Of a stretch of 64,000 bases of DNA, positions 26,400 to 34,878 are shown one piece after another. Source of the stretch: Reyranella sp. (GTDB taxonomy: Bacteria > Pseudomonadota > Alphaproteobacteria > Reyranellales > Reyranellaceae); NCBI RefSeq assembly GCF_017305915.1, contig NZ_JAFKJN010000005.1, positions 1-64,000 of the forward strand. The letters are read 5' to 3'. The notes beneath the pieces are model-generated. The model was not told the DNA's origin. It ran no database searches and saw nothing but the letters and a program-made list of their open reading frames with translations. Position 1 is the stretch's first letter, and each line of letters starts with the position of its first letter. Position numbers and translations under genes: made by a program.

Positions 26400-27361
26400 G
26401 GCTCTCTCCTCCTGACGACACAACGAAAGCCGACATGGCTGGTCGACGTATCGACCGGCTCGGCATGGCGCGCCGCCGGCCGATAGCGCCGACAATAGTT
26501 GGGCGCGCAGAGATGCGAGCCGCCCTTCAGGACCCTGCGGGGAATCTTGATCGTAGGTTGGCGCGGGTCATAGCTGCCCTCCATCGGTGCGCCGCGTGGG
26601 TTCTCGGGAATGCAGCAGGCCTTCGCCGCATCCGCCGCGTGCCTGGGCGAATACCAGTCGGCCGTCCACTCCCAGACGTTGCCGATCATGTCGAAGACGC
26701 CGTAGCCGTTGGCCGGAAAGGTCTGCACCGGCGAGGTCCGAGACCAGCCGTCGGCCTGCAGGTTCTCGATCGGGAAGTTGCCCTGCCAGGTGTTGGCCAT
26801 GTGCTTGCCGTTGGGCGTGAACTCGTCGCCCCACGCGAATTCGGCATCCTCGAACCCGCCGCGAGCCGCGAGCTCCCATTCGGCTTCGGTCGGCAATTCC
26901 TTGCCGGCCCATTGCGCGTAGGCCTCGGCGTCCTTGTAGGCGATCTGCACCGCCGGATGATCGTCGAGCCCGCCGATGTGGCTGCCCTTGCCGTACGGCC
27001 GCTTCCAGGTCGCGCCGAAGGTGAAGCGCCACCACTGGCTCCAGTCGCGCAGGTCGACCTCGCGCTTGGGCGGCGTGAAGACCAAACCGCCGGCCTTCAG
27101 CATGTTGGGCTTGGCGCCGGGATAGTCCTTCGGATCAGGGTCGATCTCGGCCCAGGTGATGTAGCCGGTGGCGGCAACGAACGCGCGGAACTGGGCATTG
27201 GTCACCGGCGTGGCATCGATCCAGAACGGATCGACCGTGACGAGGTGCGCCGGCGCCTCCTCGGGATAATGCCGGTCCGATCCCATGCGGAAGGTGCCGC
27301 CGGGAATGCGGATCATGCCGGCCGTAACGGCCGGTTCGGCCACTACAGCTTGGCCGACCAT
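26396..27361 (-). CDS. Formylglycine-generating enzyme (SUMF1 family)
   Basis: Oxidises the sulfatase active-site cysteine to formylglycine. 321 residues; MIRIPGGTFRMGSDRHYPEE, DATPVTNAQFRAFV, LPTEAEWELAARGG, GNVWEWTADWY and VLKGGSHLCAPNYCRRYRP are typical. The two catalytic (copper-binding) cysteines C285 and C290 are present, so it should be a true FGE rather than a generic SUMF1-fold protein. No signal peptide, so it acts on sulfatases before Tat export. The start at 27361 overlaps the upstream gene by 19 bases; an internal ATG at MIRIPGG is an alternative. Confidence 0.92.
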   Translation of the reverse strand: MVGQAVVAEPAVTAGMIRIPGGTFRMGSDRHYPEEAPAHLVTVDPFWIDATPVTNAQFRAFVAATGYITWAEIDPDPKDYPGAKPNMLKAGGLVFTPPKREVDLRDWSQWWRFTFGATWKRPYGKGSHIGGLDDHPAVQIAYKDAEAYAQWAGKELPTEAEWELAARGGFEDAEFAWGDEFTPNGKHMANTWQGNFPIENLQADGWSRTSPVQTFPANGYGVFDMIGNVWEWTADWYSPRHAADAAKACCIPENPRGAPMEGSYDPRQPTIKIPRRVLKGGSHLCAPNYCRRYRPAARHAEPVDTSTSHVGFRCVVRRREP

Positions 27362-27687
27362 TTGCAGCCGAGGTTGTTGCCGCGCACAGAAATGGTCTTC
27401 GTCCCGAGATCGGCCACGTAGTCCAGGCGCTCGCCGGAGAGTTGGAGCACCATCTCGTAGACGTTCGGCTTCGCGAGCTTCATCGGCTCGCTGAGATTGC
27501 CGGGGCCGGTGAGCCGCACGGCGTCGCCCGCGACGGTGAGCGTGTGCTCGCGCTCGAACTGCGGTGCCATGGCGATGCAGGCCGACATGTTCGCGGGATC
27601 CGGCGCGAACCGGAAGGTCGAGGTCATGTCAGCGGCGTGAGCCGCAACGGGGGCGGCGATCGCGAGGACCAAAAGAGACATGCGCAT
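27343..27687 (-). CDS. Small exported protein of unknown function
   Basis: 114 residues. Signal MRMSLLVLAIAAPVAAHAA, then a beta-rich mature domain: DMTSTFRFAPDPANMSACIA, LTVAGDAVRLTGPGNLSEPM, YEMVLQLSGERLDYVADLGT, TISVRGNNLGCKW. Two cysteines may pair. Not recognised. It is squeezed between the HAD gene (2 bases) and the FGE gene (19-base overlap), so it belongs to the sulfatase operon, perhaps as an envelope accessory. Confidence 0.65.
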   Translation of the reverse strand: MRMSLLVLAIAAPVAAHAADMTSTFRFAPDPANMSACIAMAPQFEREHTLTVAGDAVRLTGPGNLSEPMKLAKPNVYEMVLQLSGERLDYVADLGTKTISVRGNNLGCKWSAKL

Positions 27688-27689
27688 GG

Positions 27690-28697
27690 CTATCTCCTAT
27701 CGAAAGGATAGATCGTCTTCCAGTCGGACTTCATGTCGACGATGGTCCACTTGCGCCGCGTCCCTTCGTCGAGCGCCTTGTCGAGCCGGCCGACGTGGCT
27801 CTGGCGGTCGTAGGCGAACTCGCGCTCGGCATCGGTGTGATGGACGATGCCCATGAAGCGCAGGCCGGCGCCGCCCGCGATGTATTCCAGCATCTGCTGG
27901 TCGCCGTCGGAGTTGCCGAAGGCGAAGACCGGGCGGCGGCCGATGAAGCGGTTGATGCCGACCGGCTTGCCCGGCCCGTCGTCGACGAACTCGACCTTCG
28001 GCTCCTTGACCAGCACCGGCTTGCCGTCGCGCAGCTCGAACTTCACCACGCCGGAGGAGCCGACGACCTGCTCGGGCGGGATGCCGTAGACCTTCTCCGT
28101 CCACGGCCGCATGAACTCGATGCCGCCGCCCGAGACGATGAAGGTCTTGAACTGGTGGGCGCGCAGCAGCGCCATCAGCTCGAGCATCGGCTGGTAGACA
28201 AGCTCGGTATAGGGCCGCTTGAAGCGCGGATGACGCGCCGTCTCGAGCCAGTCCTCGACCGCCTTGGTGAAGTCCTCGGTCGTCATGCCGGCATGGGTGG
28301 CGGCGACGATCTCGAGCAGGCCCGTCTCGCCAGTGGCCGCGAGGCCCGCCATGTCGCCGGCCAGCACCGACATGAACGGCTCGCGCTCCTTCCATTCCGG
28401 ATGCTGCGGCGCCAGCGCCTTCACCCTGTCGATGGCGAAGGCGAACTGGAAGTAGATCGGCTGCTCGCTCCACAGGGTGCCGTCATTGTCGAAGACGGCG
28501 ATGCGTTCGGGCACGGCGACGAAGTCGGCGCTTCCCGTGGTCCTGGTCCGCGCGACGAAGTCGAGGATGGCCCTTTTGGGCGCGCTGTCGGTCCAGGACG
28601 GGAGCGGATCGGATTGGGCAAAGGCAGTGGAGGCAGCGACCAGTGGTGCTGCGACGATCGCCAAACTCACCGAGCGACGTCCAATCATGTGTCTCAC
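27690..28697 (-). CDS. Exported HAD-family phosphatase
   Basis: 335 residues. The signal (RRSVSLAIVAAPLVAASTAF) predicts export. HAD motif I is AVFDNDGTLWSEQP, motif II FIVSGGGIEFMRPW and motif IV FAFGNSDGDQQML; the large cap between resembles phosphoserine-phosphatase-like members. It probably hydrolyses a phosphate ester in the periplasm. It is the first gene of the long minus-strand series, with 175 bases of spacer before the patatin-like gene, where the operon promoter should lie. Confidence 0.82.
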   Translation of the reverse strand: MRHMIGRRSVSLAIVAAPLVAASTAFAQSDPLPSWTDSAPKRAILDFVARTRTTGSADFVAVPERIAVFDNDGTLWSEQPIYFQFAFAIDRVKALAPQHPEWKEREPFMSVLAGDMAGLAATGETGLLEIVAATHAGMTTEDFTKAVEDWLETARHPRFKRPYTELVYQPMLELMALLRAHQFKTFIVSGGGIEFMRPWTEKVYGIPPEQVVGSSGVVKFELRDGKPVLVKEPKVEFVDDGPGKPVGINRFIGRRPVFAFGNSDGDQQMLEYIAGGAGLRFMGIVHHTDAEREFAYDRQSHVGRLDKALDEGTRRKWTIVDMKSDWKTIYPFDRR

Positions 28698-28872
28698 TCC
28701 GATGAAACTCTACGTCGATGGCCCGCCGGCGCGAATCAAATCGAAATGCGCGCGCGACATTGATCTGCATTTCCCGATGCAAGATATGCAACGTCACTCG
28801 GAAGACCACTATAAGTTGTAGAGATTCGCAGCCCCGCCACGAGCCGTTGAAGCGCCTCGCGACATAATTTTC

Positions 28873-30054
28873 TCAAGGGACACCGCGATCGAGCGCGGGC
28901 GGCGCCTTGTGCCAGATCGGCCCCGCGTTGCCCTGCCGGTAGCCGTAGTCGTAGAGCGCGCGCATGAAAGCCTGGTCGAACTCGCCCTTCTTCTCCGGCC
29001 CCTGGAAGTCGCGGCCGATGTATTCGAGGTTGTAGTCGACGCCGTCGCGCCGGCTGATGAAGTAGACGCGCATCACGTCGTTGTGGCCGCTCGCCGACAG
29101 CATGGTGCTGATCGCCCGGCCGGCGATCGAGATGGTGCGCCGCTCCGACTGGGCAAAGTCGGGATCGAGCCGGGCGTTGCGGATGATGTAGGCGTGCCGC
29201 TCGCGCTTGAGACCCATTTGGCTGAGCTGGAGCGACGGTGGATAGAGGAAGAGCTGGGCGATCGCGCCGCCGTCGACATGCAGCTCCTGGTACTTCTTGC
29301 CGTCGAGCTCGACATCGATCAGCATCGGCTGGAAGGCGCCCGGCACCGCCGCCGAGGCGCGCAGGATCTTGCGGATCAGGTCGAGCGCGCCGGGATGGCC
29401 GCTGTCGGCGATAGCGCCGATGTTCCAGATCACCGGCCGCTGGGCATCGAGATTGGTGGTGCCGATCAGCAGCAGCCGTCCCTTGCGGTACTCGGCGGCG
29501 ATGGCGTCGAGCAGCTTCTGGTCGAGATACTTGGCGATCACTTCCGACAGCGGCGTGGTATCGGCCATGGCATCGTCGAACAGCGCCGCCGACAGGCCGC
29601 GGAAGCGGAAGACCCTGTCGGCATTCATGGTCGTATACACGTCGCGCAGCGCGCCGTCGTACTCCGGCCCCAGGAAGGCGAAGGGTGCGATCAGGGCGCC
29701 GGTGCTGACGCCGGTCACGCCCTTGAACTGCGGCCGCGTGCCGGTCTCGGTCCAGCCGTTCAGCAGGCCGGCGCCGAACGCGCCGTTGTCGCCGCCGCCG
29801 GACACGGCCAGGAAATGGGCGGGCCCCAGGCGCTTGCCGGGCGGCAGCGCCGCGATCTCGCGCTCGAGCGCCCGCTCGGCATCCTCGATCATCGGCCGCG
29901 GATCGGAATCGGCAAAGAAGCGCGCATTCGGAATGCCGAGCGGCAATGCCCTCTCGGTGTCGGCCACCGGCACCGCCGGCTCGCGTGCGGGAATCGAGCA
30001 GCCGCCGACGCCGGGGGCCAAGATCAACAGAATCAAAACAGTCAGCGCGCGCAT
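28873..30054 (-). CDS. Patatin-like phospholipase lipoprotein
   Basis: 393 residues. The lipobox LILAPGVGGC gives an acylated cysteine after a hydrophobic signal. Patatin signature: oxyanion loop FLAVSGGGDNGAFGAGLLNG, nucleophile G-V-S-T-G (GXSXG), and catalytic Asp in HVDGGAIAQ. Likely a surface or periplasmic lipid acyl hydrolase using a Ser-Asp dyad. The ATG at 30054 follows GGAGGGG. It is divergent from DUF3300 with an FNR-like palindrome between. Confidence 0.88.
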   Translation of the reverse strand: MRALTVLILLILAPGVGGCSIPAREPAVPVADTERALPLGIPNARFFADSDPRPMIEDAERALEREIAALPPGKRLGPAHFLAVSGGGDNGAFGAGLLNGWTETGTRPQFKGVTGVSTGALIAPFAFLGPEYDGALRDVYTTMNADRVFRFRGLSAALFDDAMADTTPLSEVIAKYLDQKLLDAIAAEYRKGRLLLIGTTNLDAQRPVIWNIGAIADSGHPGALDLIRKILRASAAVPGAFQPMLIDVELDGKKYQELHVDGGAIAQLFLYPPSLQLSQMGLKRERHAYIIRNARLDPDFAQSERRTISIAGRAISTMLSASGHNDVMRVYFISRRDGVDYNLEYIGRDFQGPEKKGEFDQAFMRALYDYGYRQGNAGPIWHKAPPALDRGVP

Positions 30055-30109
30055 GATTGCCGTCCCCTCCCTGCCATGCTTCTCTGGCGGACAAGTAGCG
30101 CTTCGGTCG

Positions 30110-30123
30110 TTGACCTTTGTCAA
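30110..30123. promoter_or_regulatory. FNR/FixK-like palindrome TTGAC-N4-GTCAA
   Basis: TTGACCTTTGTCAA fits the TTGA-N6-TCAA consensus of Crp/Fnr-family oxygen regulators (FnrL, FixK). It lies in the 103-base divergent spacer, 34 bases before the DUF3300 start and 55 before the patatin start. One such match can occur by chance. Confidence 0.4.
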
Positions 30124-30157
30124 AGCCATGCCGGATACGGCGGGTCAAAGTGGTGTC

Positions 30158-31375
30158 ATGCAGCGACGTATTTTCATCGCGGGATCGTTCTTGCTCTACG
30201 CGCTGGGCGTGGCGCGCAACTCCTACGCGCAAGGCGACAGCAAGAACTTCAAGCCCGAGGAGCTCGACCAGTTGCTGGCGCCGATCGCGCTCTATCCGGA
30301 TTCGCTGCTGTCGCAGATCCTGATGGCGAGCGGCTACCCGCTGGAGGTCGTCGAGGCGGCGCGCTGGTCCAAGGCCAATCCGAACCTCAAGGGCGACGCC
30401 GCCGTCAACGCCGTCAAGGACAAGGACTGGGATACCAGCATCAAGTCGCTGGTCGCCTTCCCCGACGTGCTGAAGCAGCTCAACGAGCATCTCGATTGGA
30501 CGCAGAAGCTCGGCGACGCGATGATCGGCCAGGAATCCGACGTCGCCGATTCGATCCAGCGGCTGCGCGCCAAGGCCTCTGCCGCCGGAAATTTGCAGAG
30601 CACGCCGCAGCAGGCCGTCACGACGCAGGGGTCAGGCGACACCATCCAGTACATCATCCAGCCGACCAATCCCCAGGTCGTCTACGTCCCGCAGTACAAT
30701 CCGGGCTGGGCGTACGGGCCGTGGCCCTATCCTGCCTATCCGCCAGTCTACTATCCTTTCGGCGCCGCGCTTGCGACCGGCTTCTTCTGGGGCCTCGGCA
30801 TCGCCGCCGGCGCGGCGCTGATCGGCGGCTGGAACTGGGGTGGGCGCGGCCAGTCCTACGCCAACATCAACGTCAACAGGGCCGTCAACATCGACAACAA
30901 CTTCAATCGCAACCGGCCCGATCGACCGGACCGGCCCGACCGCCCCGGCGCTGGCGGCGGCGAGCGCTGGCAGCATCAGCCCGAGCATCGCAAGGGCGTC
31001 GCCTATCGCGACCCCGCCACGCGCCAGCGCTTCAACCAGGCGCAGCGGCCGGGCGCCGCGCAGCGCGACCAGTTCCGCGGCCGCCTCGACGGCGGTCCCG
31101 GCGGTAGCCGGCCGGGCGGCGGCGGCGGACAAGGCATCGCCAATCGGCCCGGTGGCGGGCAAGGCATCGGCAACCGGCCGGGCGGCGGCCAGGTCAACCG
31201 GCCGCAGCAGCGGCCCAACGCCTTGGGCGGCGTCAATCGCGGCCAGCAGATCAATCGCGAGGGGGCGCGCGGCCGCCAGCAGATGAACCGCGCACAATCT
31301 CATCCCAACTACAACCGCGGCGGCGGCGGCCATCTCGGCGGCGGCGGTGCGCGGGGCGGAGGAGGACGGCGATGA
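30158..31375 (+). CDS. DUF3300 exported protein with Gly/Arg/Pro-rich tail
   Basis: 405 residues. Signal (RRIFIAGSFLLYALGVARNSYAQ), then the DUF3300 domain: FKPEELDQLLAPIALYPDSL, LSQILMASGYPLEVVEAARW, LVAFPDVLKQLNEHLDWTQK, LGDAMIGQESDVADSIQRLR. A hydrophobic patch with W/Y/P-rich motifs follows (YNPGWAYGPWPYPAYPPVYY), then a low-complexity basic C-terminus with repeats such as RPDRPDRPDRP and NRPGGGQGI. Function unknown; secreted or surface-exposed. Stop overlaps the DUF2950 start (ATGA). Confidence 0.87.
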   Translation: MQRRIFIAGSFLLYALGVARNSYAQGDSKNFKPEELDQLLAPIALYPDSLLSQILMASGYPLEVVEAARWSKANPNLKGDAAVNAVKDKDWDTSIKSLVAFPDVLKQLNEHLDWTQKLGDAMIGQESDVADSIQRLRAKASAAGNLQSTPQQAVTTQGSGDTIQYIIQPTNPQVVYVPQYNPGWAYGPWPYPAYPPVYYPFGAALATGFFWGLGIAAGAALIGGWNWGGRGQSYANINVNRAVNIDNNFNRNRPDRPDRPDRPGAGGGERWQHQPEHRKGVAYRDPATRQRFNQAQRPGAAQRDQFRGRLDGGPGGSRPGGGGGQGIANRPGGGQGIGNRPGGGQVNRPQQRPNALGGVNRGQQINREGARGRQQMNRAQSHPNYNRGGGGHLGGGGARGGGGRR

Positions 31376-32358
31376 GCAAGCTGCTGCACGCCCTTCTGGC
31401 GCTCGGGCTGGCCGCGACCTTGGCCCTGCCGGCTGCCGCGCAGGCGCCGGCCCAATCCCCTCAGGCGGCCCCTCAGGCCGCGCCGATACCGCAGACCCGG
31501 CCGGTTGCCGCGGCGGTCAAGCAACGTCATTTCCCGACCGCCGGCGCGGCGGCCGATGCGATGACCGAGGCAGTGCGCAAGGATGACGACAAGGCGATCG
31601 CCGCGATGCTGGGCTCGAGCTGGCGCGACTTCGTGCCGGGCACCCGCGAGGACGAGGACAGGGCGCGCGAGGACTTCCTCAAGGCCTGGGACCAGAACCA
31701 CAAGGTCGCTCCCGACGGCGACAACGCCAACAAGATGCTGGTCGAGGTCGGCACGACCGGCTTCAAGATGCCGATCCCGATCGTCAAGGACGACGAGGGC
31801 TGGCGCTTCGACATCGAGGCCGGCTACGACGAGATGATCGCGCGCCAGATCGGCCGCAACGAGCTCGCAGTGGTGCAGAGCCTGCTCGCCATCGTCGACG
31901 CGCAGTACGACTACGCCACGAACGACCCGACGAAGACCGGCACCACCGCCTATGCGCGCCGGCTGCTCAGCTCGCCCGGCAAGAAGGACGGCCTCTACTG
32001 GGAGACCAAGCCCGGCGAGCCGGACAGCCCGCTCGGCCCGCTGGTCGCCAAGGCGCAGCCCGGCGACCGCGAGGGTGCGGGCTATCACGGCTATCACTAC
32101 CGCCTGCTCTACGGCCAGGGGTCGAATGCGCCGGGCGGCGCCTACAGCTACCTGCTGAACAACCGCATGCTCGGCGGCTTCGGCGTCATCGCCTGGCCGG
32201 TGAAGTACGGCGAGACCGGCGTGATGACCTTCGTCGTGAACCAGAGCGGCGAGGTCTATGAGCGCGACCTCGGGCCCGAGACACCGCAGCGCGCCGCCCA
32301 GATCACGCTCTTCGATCCGGACAAGGACTGGCAGAAGGCGGACACCACGCCGCCGTGA
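31372..32358 (+). CDS. DUF2950 exported protein
   Basis: 328 residues. Signal (LLHALLALGLAATLALPAAAQ), a Pro/Ala/Gln-rich linker, then DUF2950: FPTAGAAADAMTEAVRKDDD, MLVEVGTTGFKMPIPIVKDD, EGWRFDIEAGYDEMIARQIG, RNELAVVQSLLAIVDAQYDY and GYHYRLLYGQG. DUF2950 and DUF3300 genes are regularly adjacent, as here with a four-base overlap, and probably act together in the envelope. Mechanism unknown. Confidence 0.88.
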   Translation: MSKLLHALLALGLAATLALPAAAQAPAQSPQAAPQAAPIPQTRPVAAAVKQRHFPTAGAAADAMTEAVRKDDDKAIAAMLGSSWRDFVPGTREDEDRAREDFLKAWDQNHKVAPDGDNANKMLVEVGTTGFKMPIPIVKDDEGWRFDIEAGYDEMIARQIGRNELAVVQSLLAIVDAQYDYATNDPTKTGTTAYARRLLSSPGKKDGLYWETKPGEPDSPLGPLVAKAQPGDREGAGYHGYHYRLLYGQGSNAPGGAYSYLLNNRMLGGFGVIAWPVKYGETGVMTFVVNQSGEVYERDLGPETPQRAAQITLFDPDKDWQKADTTPP

Positions 32359-32374
32359 GCAAGGAGGGAGAACG

Positions 32375-32599
32375 ATGATGCGGACAAAAATCGCAGCGGT
32401 TGCCTTGGCCGCGTGCCTGCTGGGGGCCTGCGACCGGCCCTGGAGCAATCCCGAGAAGGGCGCCGCCGTCGGCGCCGCGGCCGGCACCGGCATCGGCCTG
32501 GTCACCGGCGGCAGCTTCGGCACGGTGGTCGGCGCCGGCCTGATCGGCGGTGCGGTCGGTTATCTCGGCGGCGCGGCCGTCGACGCCAGCCGGAGGTAG
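32375..32599 (+). CDS. Small glycine-zipper lipoprotein
   Basis: 74 residues. Lipoprotein signal with lipobox ALAACLLGACD; the mature part is a glycine-zipper pair (GAAVGAAAGTGIGLVTGGSF, GTVVGAGLIGGAVGYLGGAA) that could insert in a membrane. AAGGAGGGAG lies upstream of adjacent ATGs at 32375 and 32378. 16 bases follow DUF2950, same operon. Confidence 0.78.
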   Translation: MMRTKIAAVALAACLLGACDRPWSNPEKGAAVGAAAGTGIGLVTGGSFGTVVGAGLIGGAVGYLGGAAVDASRR

Positions 32600-32606
32600 G
32601 GACGCC

Positions 32607-32930
32607 ATGAAGACCATCGCTCTCGTCGGTGCCCTGCTGCTGTCCGCGACCGCAGCCTTCGCCCAGACCGCTCCGCTCAACTTCGAGCAGGCGGTCTATG
32701 TCTCCTGCCGCGAGGCGCAGGCGATGAACGTCGAGGCGCGCAAGTCGCTCGCCGTCTACCTCGCCGAGCATTCGGCACGCTATCGCGGCGTCGTGCTGCC
32801 CGACGGCGAGCACGGCGCGCATCTCGCGCTGCTGGTGCGCGGCGGCTGCACCCTGGCACCCGACGCCTACCTGTTCACCGTGATCGATCGTGCGATCGTC
32901 GCCGAGAAGGACAAGTTGCCCAAACGCTGA
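32607..32930 (+). CDS. Small exported protein, HdeA/HdeB-like in appearance
   Basis: 107 residues. Signal (MKTIALVGALLLSATAAFAQ), then an all-helical mature domain with two cysteines (AVYVSCREAQAMNVEARKSL and VRGGCTLAPDAYLF). Size, export and the pair of cysteines recall acid-stress chaperones of the HdeA/HdeB type, but the similarity is weak. It is seven bases past the glycine-zipper gene. Confidence 0.6.
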   Translation: MKTIALVGALLLSATAAFAQTAPLNFEQAVYVSCREAQAMNVEARKSLAVYLAEHSARYRGVVLPDGEHGAHLALLVRGGCTLAPDAYLFTVIDRAIVAEKDKLPKR

Positions 32931-32958
32931 CCTGCCCGACACCGGGAGATGAGTGACC

Positions 32959-33063
32959 ATGCCCACGACCATGAAGGCTGCCGTGGTCCATGAATTTCGC
33001 GCACCGCCGTCGATCGAAGAGGTCCCGGTGCCGGAGGTCGGCTTCGGCCAGATCCTGGTGAAG
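32959..33063 (+). pseudogene. Alcohol dehydrogenase 5' fragment (first ~35 codons)
   Basis: MPTTMKAAVVHEFRAPPSIE and EVPVPEVGFGQILVK are the start of a zinc-dependent, AdhP-type medium-chain alcohol dehydrogenase. The next expected block, 'VEASGVCHTDLHA', is missing. Its own ribosome-binding site (GGGAGATGAG) survives. The fragment is joined in frame, without a stop, to the porin-like gene downstream. It is a remnant of recombination or deletion. Confidence 0.7.
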
Positions 33064-34053
33064 GGCGGCGTTGTCGTGTGCACGGCTTGCGGCCAGGCGA
33101 GAGCGAAGGCATCCAGGAAGACCTCCAAAAGGTTGATCTGGGCGGCGGGGCTTGCAGCCTGCGTCGTTGCGCATTCGGCTGAAGCAAGCGAGGGCGCCGC
33201 GAGCTACTACTTCGCCGGCGGCTTCGGCTCGTTCATGGTTGCGGTGCCGCCGGCCCCCGGCTTCAGCATCGCCAGTCAGACGCTGATGTACGGCGGCCAG
33301 GCCTCGCGCGCGGTGCTGAACGGCCGCGCGACCTCCGGCCTCAATGCCTTCGCGCTCTACGAATTCCTCGGCGCCAGCTATGTCTTCGATCAGCCGGTGC
33401 TGGGCGGCCGCCTGCAGGTCGGCGCCGCCGTGCCCATTCCCAGCTACGCCACCACGATGGTGTCGCTGCAGACGCGGAATTTCGGTGCCTTCTCCGGCAG
33501 CGCATCGGATTTCGGCATCGGCGACAGCCTGCTGAATCCGTTCGCGCTCTACTGGAGCTTCGGCGAATTCAACGTCAAACTTACCGAATACGTCGTCGTG
33601 CCGACCGGCCACTACGACATCAACGGCACGATCAATGTCGGGCGCAACTACTGGGCGTTCGACACGCAGCTCGGCTTGACCTGGTTCCACAAGGCGACCC
33701 GCACCGAAGTTTCGCTGCTGCCGGGCCTCATGCTCAACACCACCAACCCGGCAACCGACTACAAGACCGGAGCCGAGTTCCATCTCGACTTCATGGTCAA
33801 CCAATTCGTCACCGACGACGTCGCGATCGGCCTGCAGGGCTACTGGTACAAGCAGATCGAGGGCGACAGCGGCTCGGGCGCGATCCTCGGGCCCTTCATG
33901 GGCGAGTCGTTCGGTCTCGGCCCGGCCGTGCTGTGGGCGCCCGAGCAGCTCAAGGGCCGCTACGCGTTGATCCTGAAGTGGACCCACGACGTGTCCAACA
34001 CCAACCGCCTCAACGGCGACTGGGGTCAGGTGACGATGTCCTGGCGTTTCTGA
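32959..34053 (+). CDS. MetA-pathway/SphA-type outer-membrane protein with ADH-derived N-terminal extension
   Basis: The open frame is 364 residues. Residues 36 onward are the real protein: a basic stretch and signal (SKRLIWAAGLAACVVAHSAE, A) followed by SEGAASYYFAGGFGSFMVAV, a beta-barrel-like body (NFGAFSGSASDFGIGDSLLN, VVVPTGHYDINGTINVGRNY, FHLDFMVNQFVTDDVAIGLQ) and the C-terminal aromatic residue TMSWRF. This is the 'phenol degradation meta pathway' outer-membrane family (COG4313), a probable hydrophobic-compound channel. The native start may be GTG at 33076; starting at 32959 places about 50 residues ahead of the signal and would probably block export. Confidence 0.75.
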   Translation: MPTTMKAAVVHEFRAPPSIEEVPVPEVGFGQILVKGGVVVCTACGQARAKASRKTSKRLIWAAGLAACVVAHSAEASEGAASYYFAGGFGSFMVAVPPAPGFSIASQTLMYGGQASRAVLNGRATSGLNAFALYEFLGASYVFDQPVLGGRLQVGAAVPIPSYATTMVSLQTRNFGAFSGSASDFGIGDSLLNPFALYWSFGEFNVKLTEYVVVPTGHYDINGTINVGRNYWAFDTQLGLTWFHKATRTEVSLLPGLMLNTTNPATDYKTGAEFHLDFMVNQFVTDDVAIGLQGYWYKQIEGDSGSGAILGPFMGESFGLGPAVLWAPEQLKGRYALILKWTHDVSNTNRLNGDWGQVTMSWRF

Positions 34054-34064
34054 AGGGGAGGGTG

Positions 34065-34871
34065 ATGATTAAACGTCTATCGGCACTGGCCTTGATCGCT
34101 GGAGCCTTTGCCACGAACGGTCATGCGCAGCAGACGAAAGGGGACGCCGCCACGGAGCTTGCCAAGCAGACCCAGAACCCGGTTGCCAGTCTGGTCAGCG
34201 TCCCGCTTCAGAGCAATTTCAATATCCACACCGGCCCCTTCAACCGTCTTCAGTATGAAGGTCTGCTGCAGCCGGTGGTCCCCCTCGGCTTGACCGACGA
34301 ATGGAATGTGATCGTGCGGCCGATCATTCCCTTCGTCGGCCAACCGGTCGGCGCCTCGTCGAGCACGTTCGGCCTGGGCGACATCGCCTTGCAGACCTAT
34401 TTCACGCCGCAGCATACCGGCAACGTAATCTGGGGCGTCGGCCCGATCGGCCAATTCCCGACCCGCACCGCTCCGGTGCTGGGCGAAGGCATGTGGGGCG
34501 CGGGCCTCGGCGGCGTCGCGCTGGTGCAGCCCGGCCCATGGGTGATCGGCACATTGCTCAATCATGTTTGGTCGATCGGCTCGCCCGGACCCGACCAGCA
34601 GGCCTTCAGCCTCACCACCATTCAGCCGTTCATCAACTACAATTTCGGACACGGCACGGCCATCGCGTTCACCTCGCAGATGACCCGCGACGGTGCGCAG
34701 CCCGAAGGCCAGCAGTGGACGGTGCCGCTCGGCGGCCAAGTCTCCCAGATCCTGCCGATCGGACATCAGCCGATCCAGCTATCGGCCGGTGCCTTCTACA
34801 ACGTAGCGCGGCCGAGCGGCGTCTCCGATTGGCAGGTCCGCTTCCAGGTCACCCTGCTTTTCCCGAAGTAG
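34065..34871 (+). CDS. Outer-membrane transporter-like protein ('neuromedin U' type)
   Basis: 268 residues. Signal (MIKRLSALALIAGAFATNGHAQ), then a beta-barrel-like domain: NPVASLVSVPLQSNFNIHTG, LQPVVPLGLTDEWNVIVRPI, STFGLGDIALQTYFTP, GFTPRT-like IGQFPTRTAP and a C-terminal strand VRFQVTLLFPK. Databases often call this group 'neuromedin U' or transporter; a channel for small hydrophobic compounds is inferred. AAGGGGAGGG precedes the ATG, 11 bases after the previous gene. Confidence 0.75.
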   Translation: MIKRLSALALIAGAFATNGHAQQTKGDAATELAKQTQNPVASLVSVPLQSNFNIHTGPFNRLQYEGLLQPVVPLGLTDEWNVIVRPIIPFVGQPVGASSSTFGLGDIALQTYFTPQHTGNVIWGVGPIGQFPTRTAPVLGEGMWGAGLGGVALVQPGPWVIGTLLNHVWSIGSPGPDQQAFSLTTIQPFINYNFGHGTAIAFTSQMTRDGAQPEGQQWTVPLGGQVSQILPIGHQPIQLSAGAFYNVARPSGVSDWQVRFQVTLLFPK

Positions 34872-34878
34872 GCGATCG

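Noticed and set aside
30950-31370. Tandem DNA repeat array in the DUF3300 tail
   Set aside because: The Gly/Arg/Pro repetition is protein low complexity with irregular DNA units, not a CRISPR or minisatellite.
32959-33063. Functional alcohol dehydrogenase
   Set aside because: Only about 35 N-terminal residues exist; the zinc-binding and NAD domains are missing.
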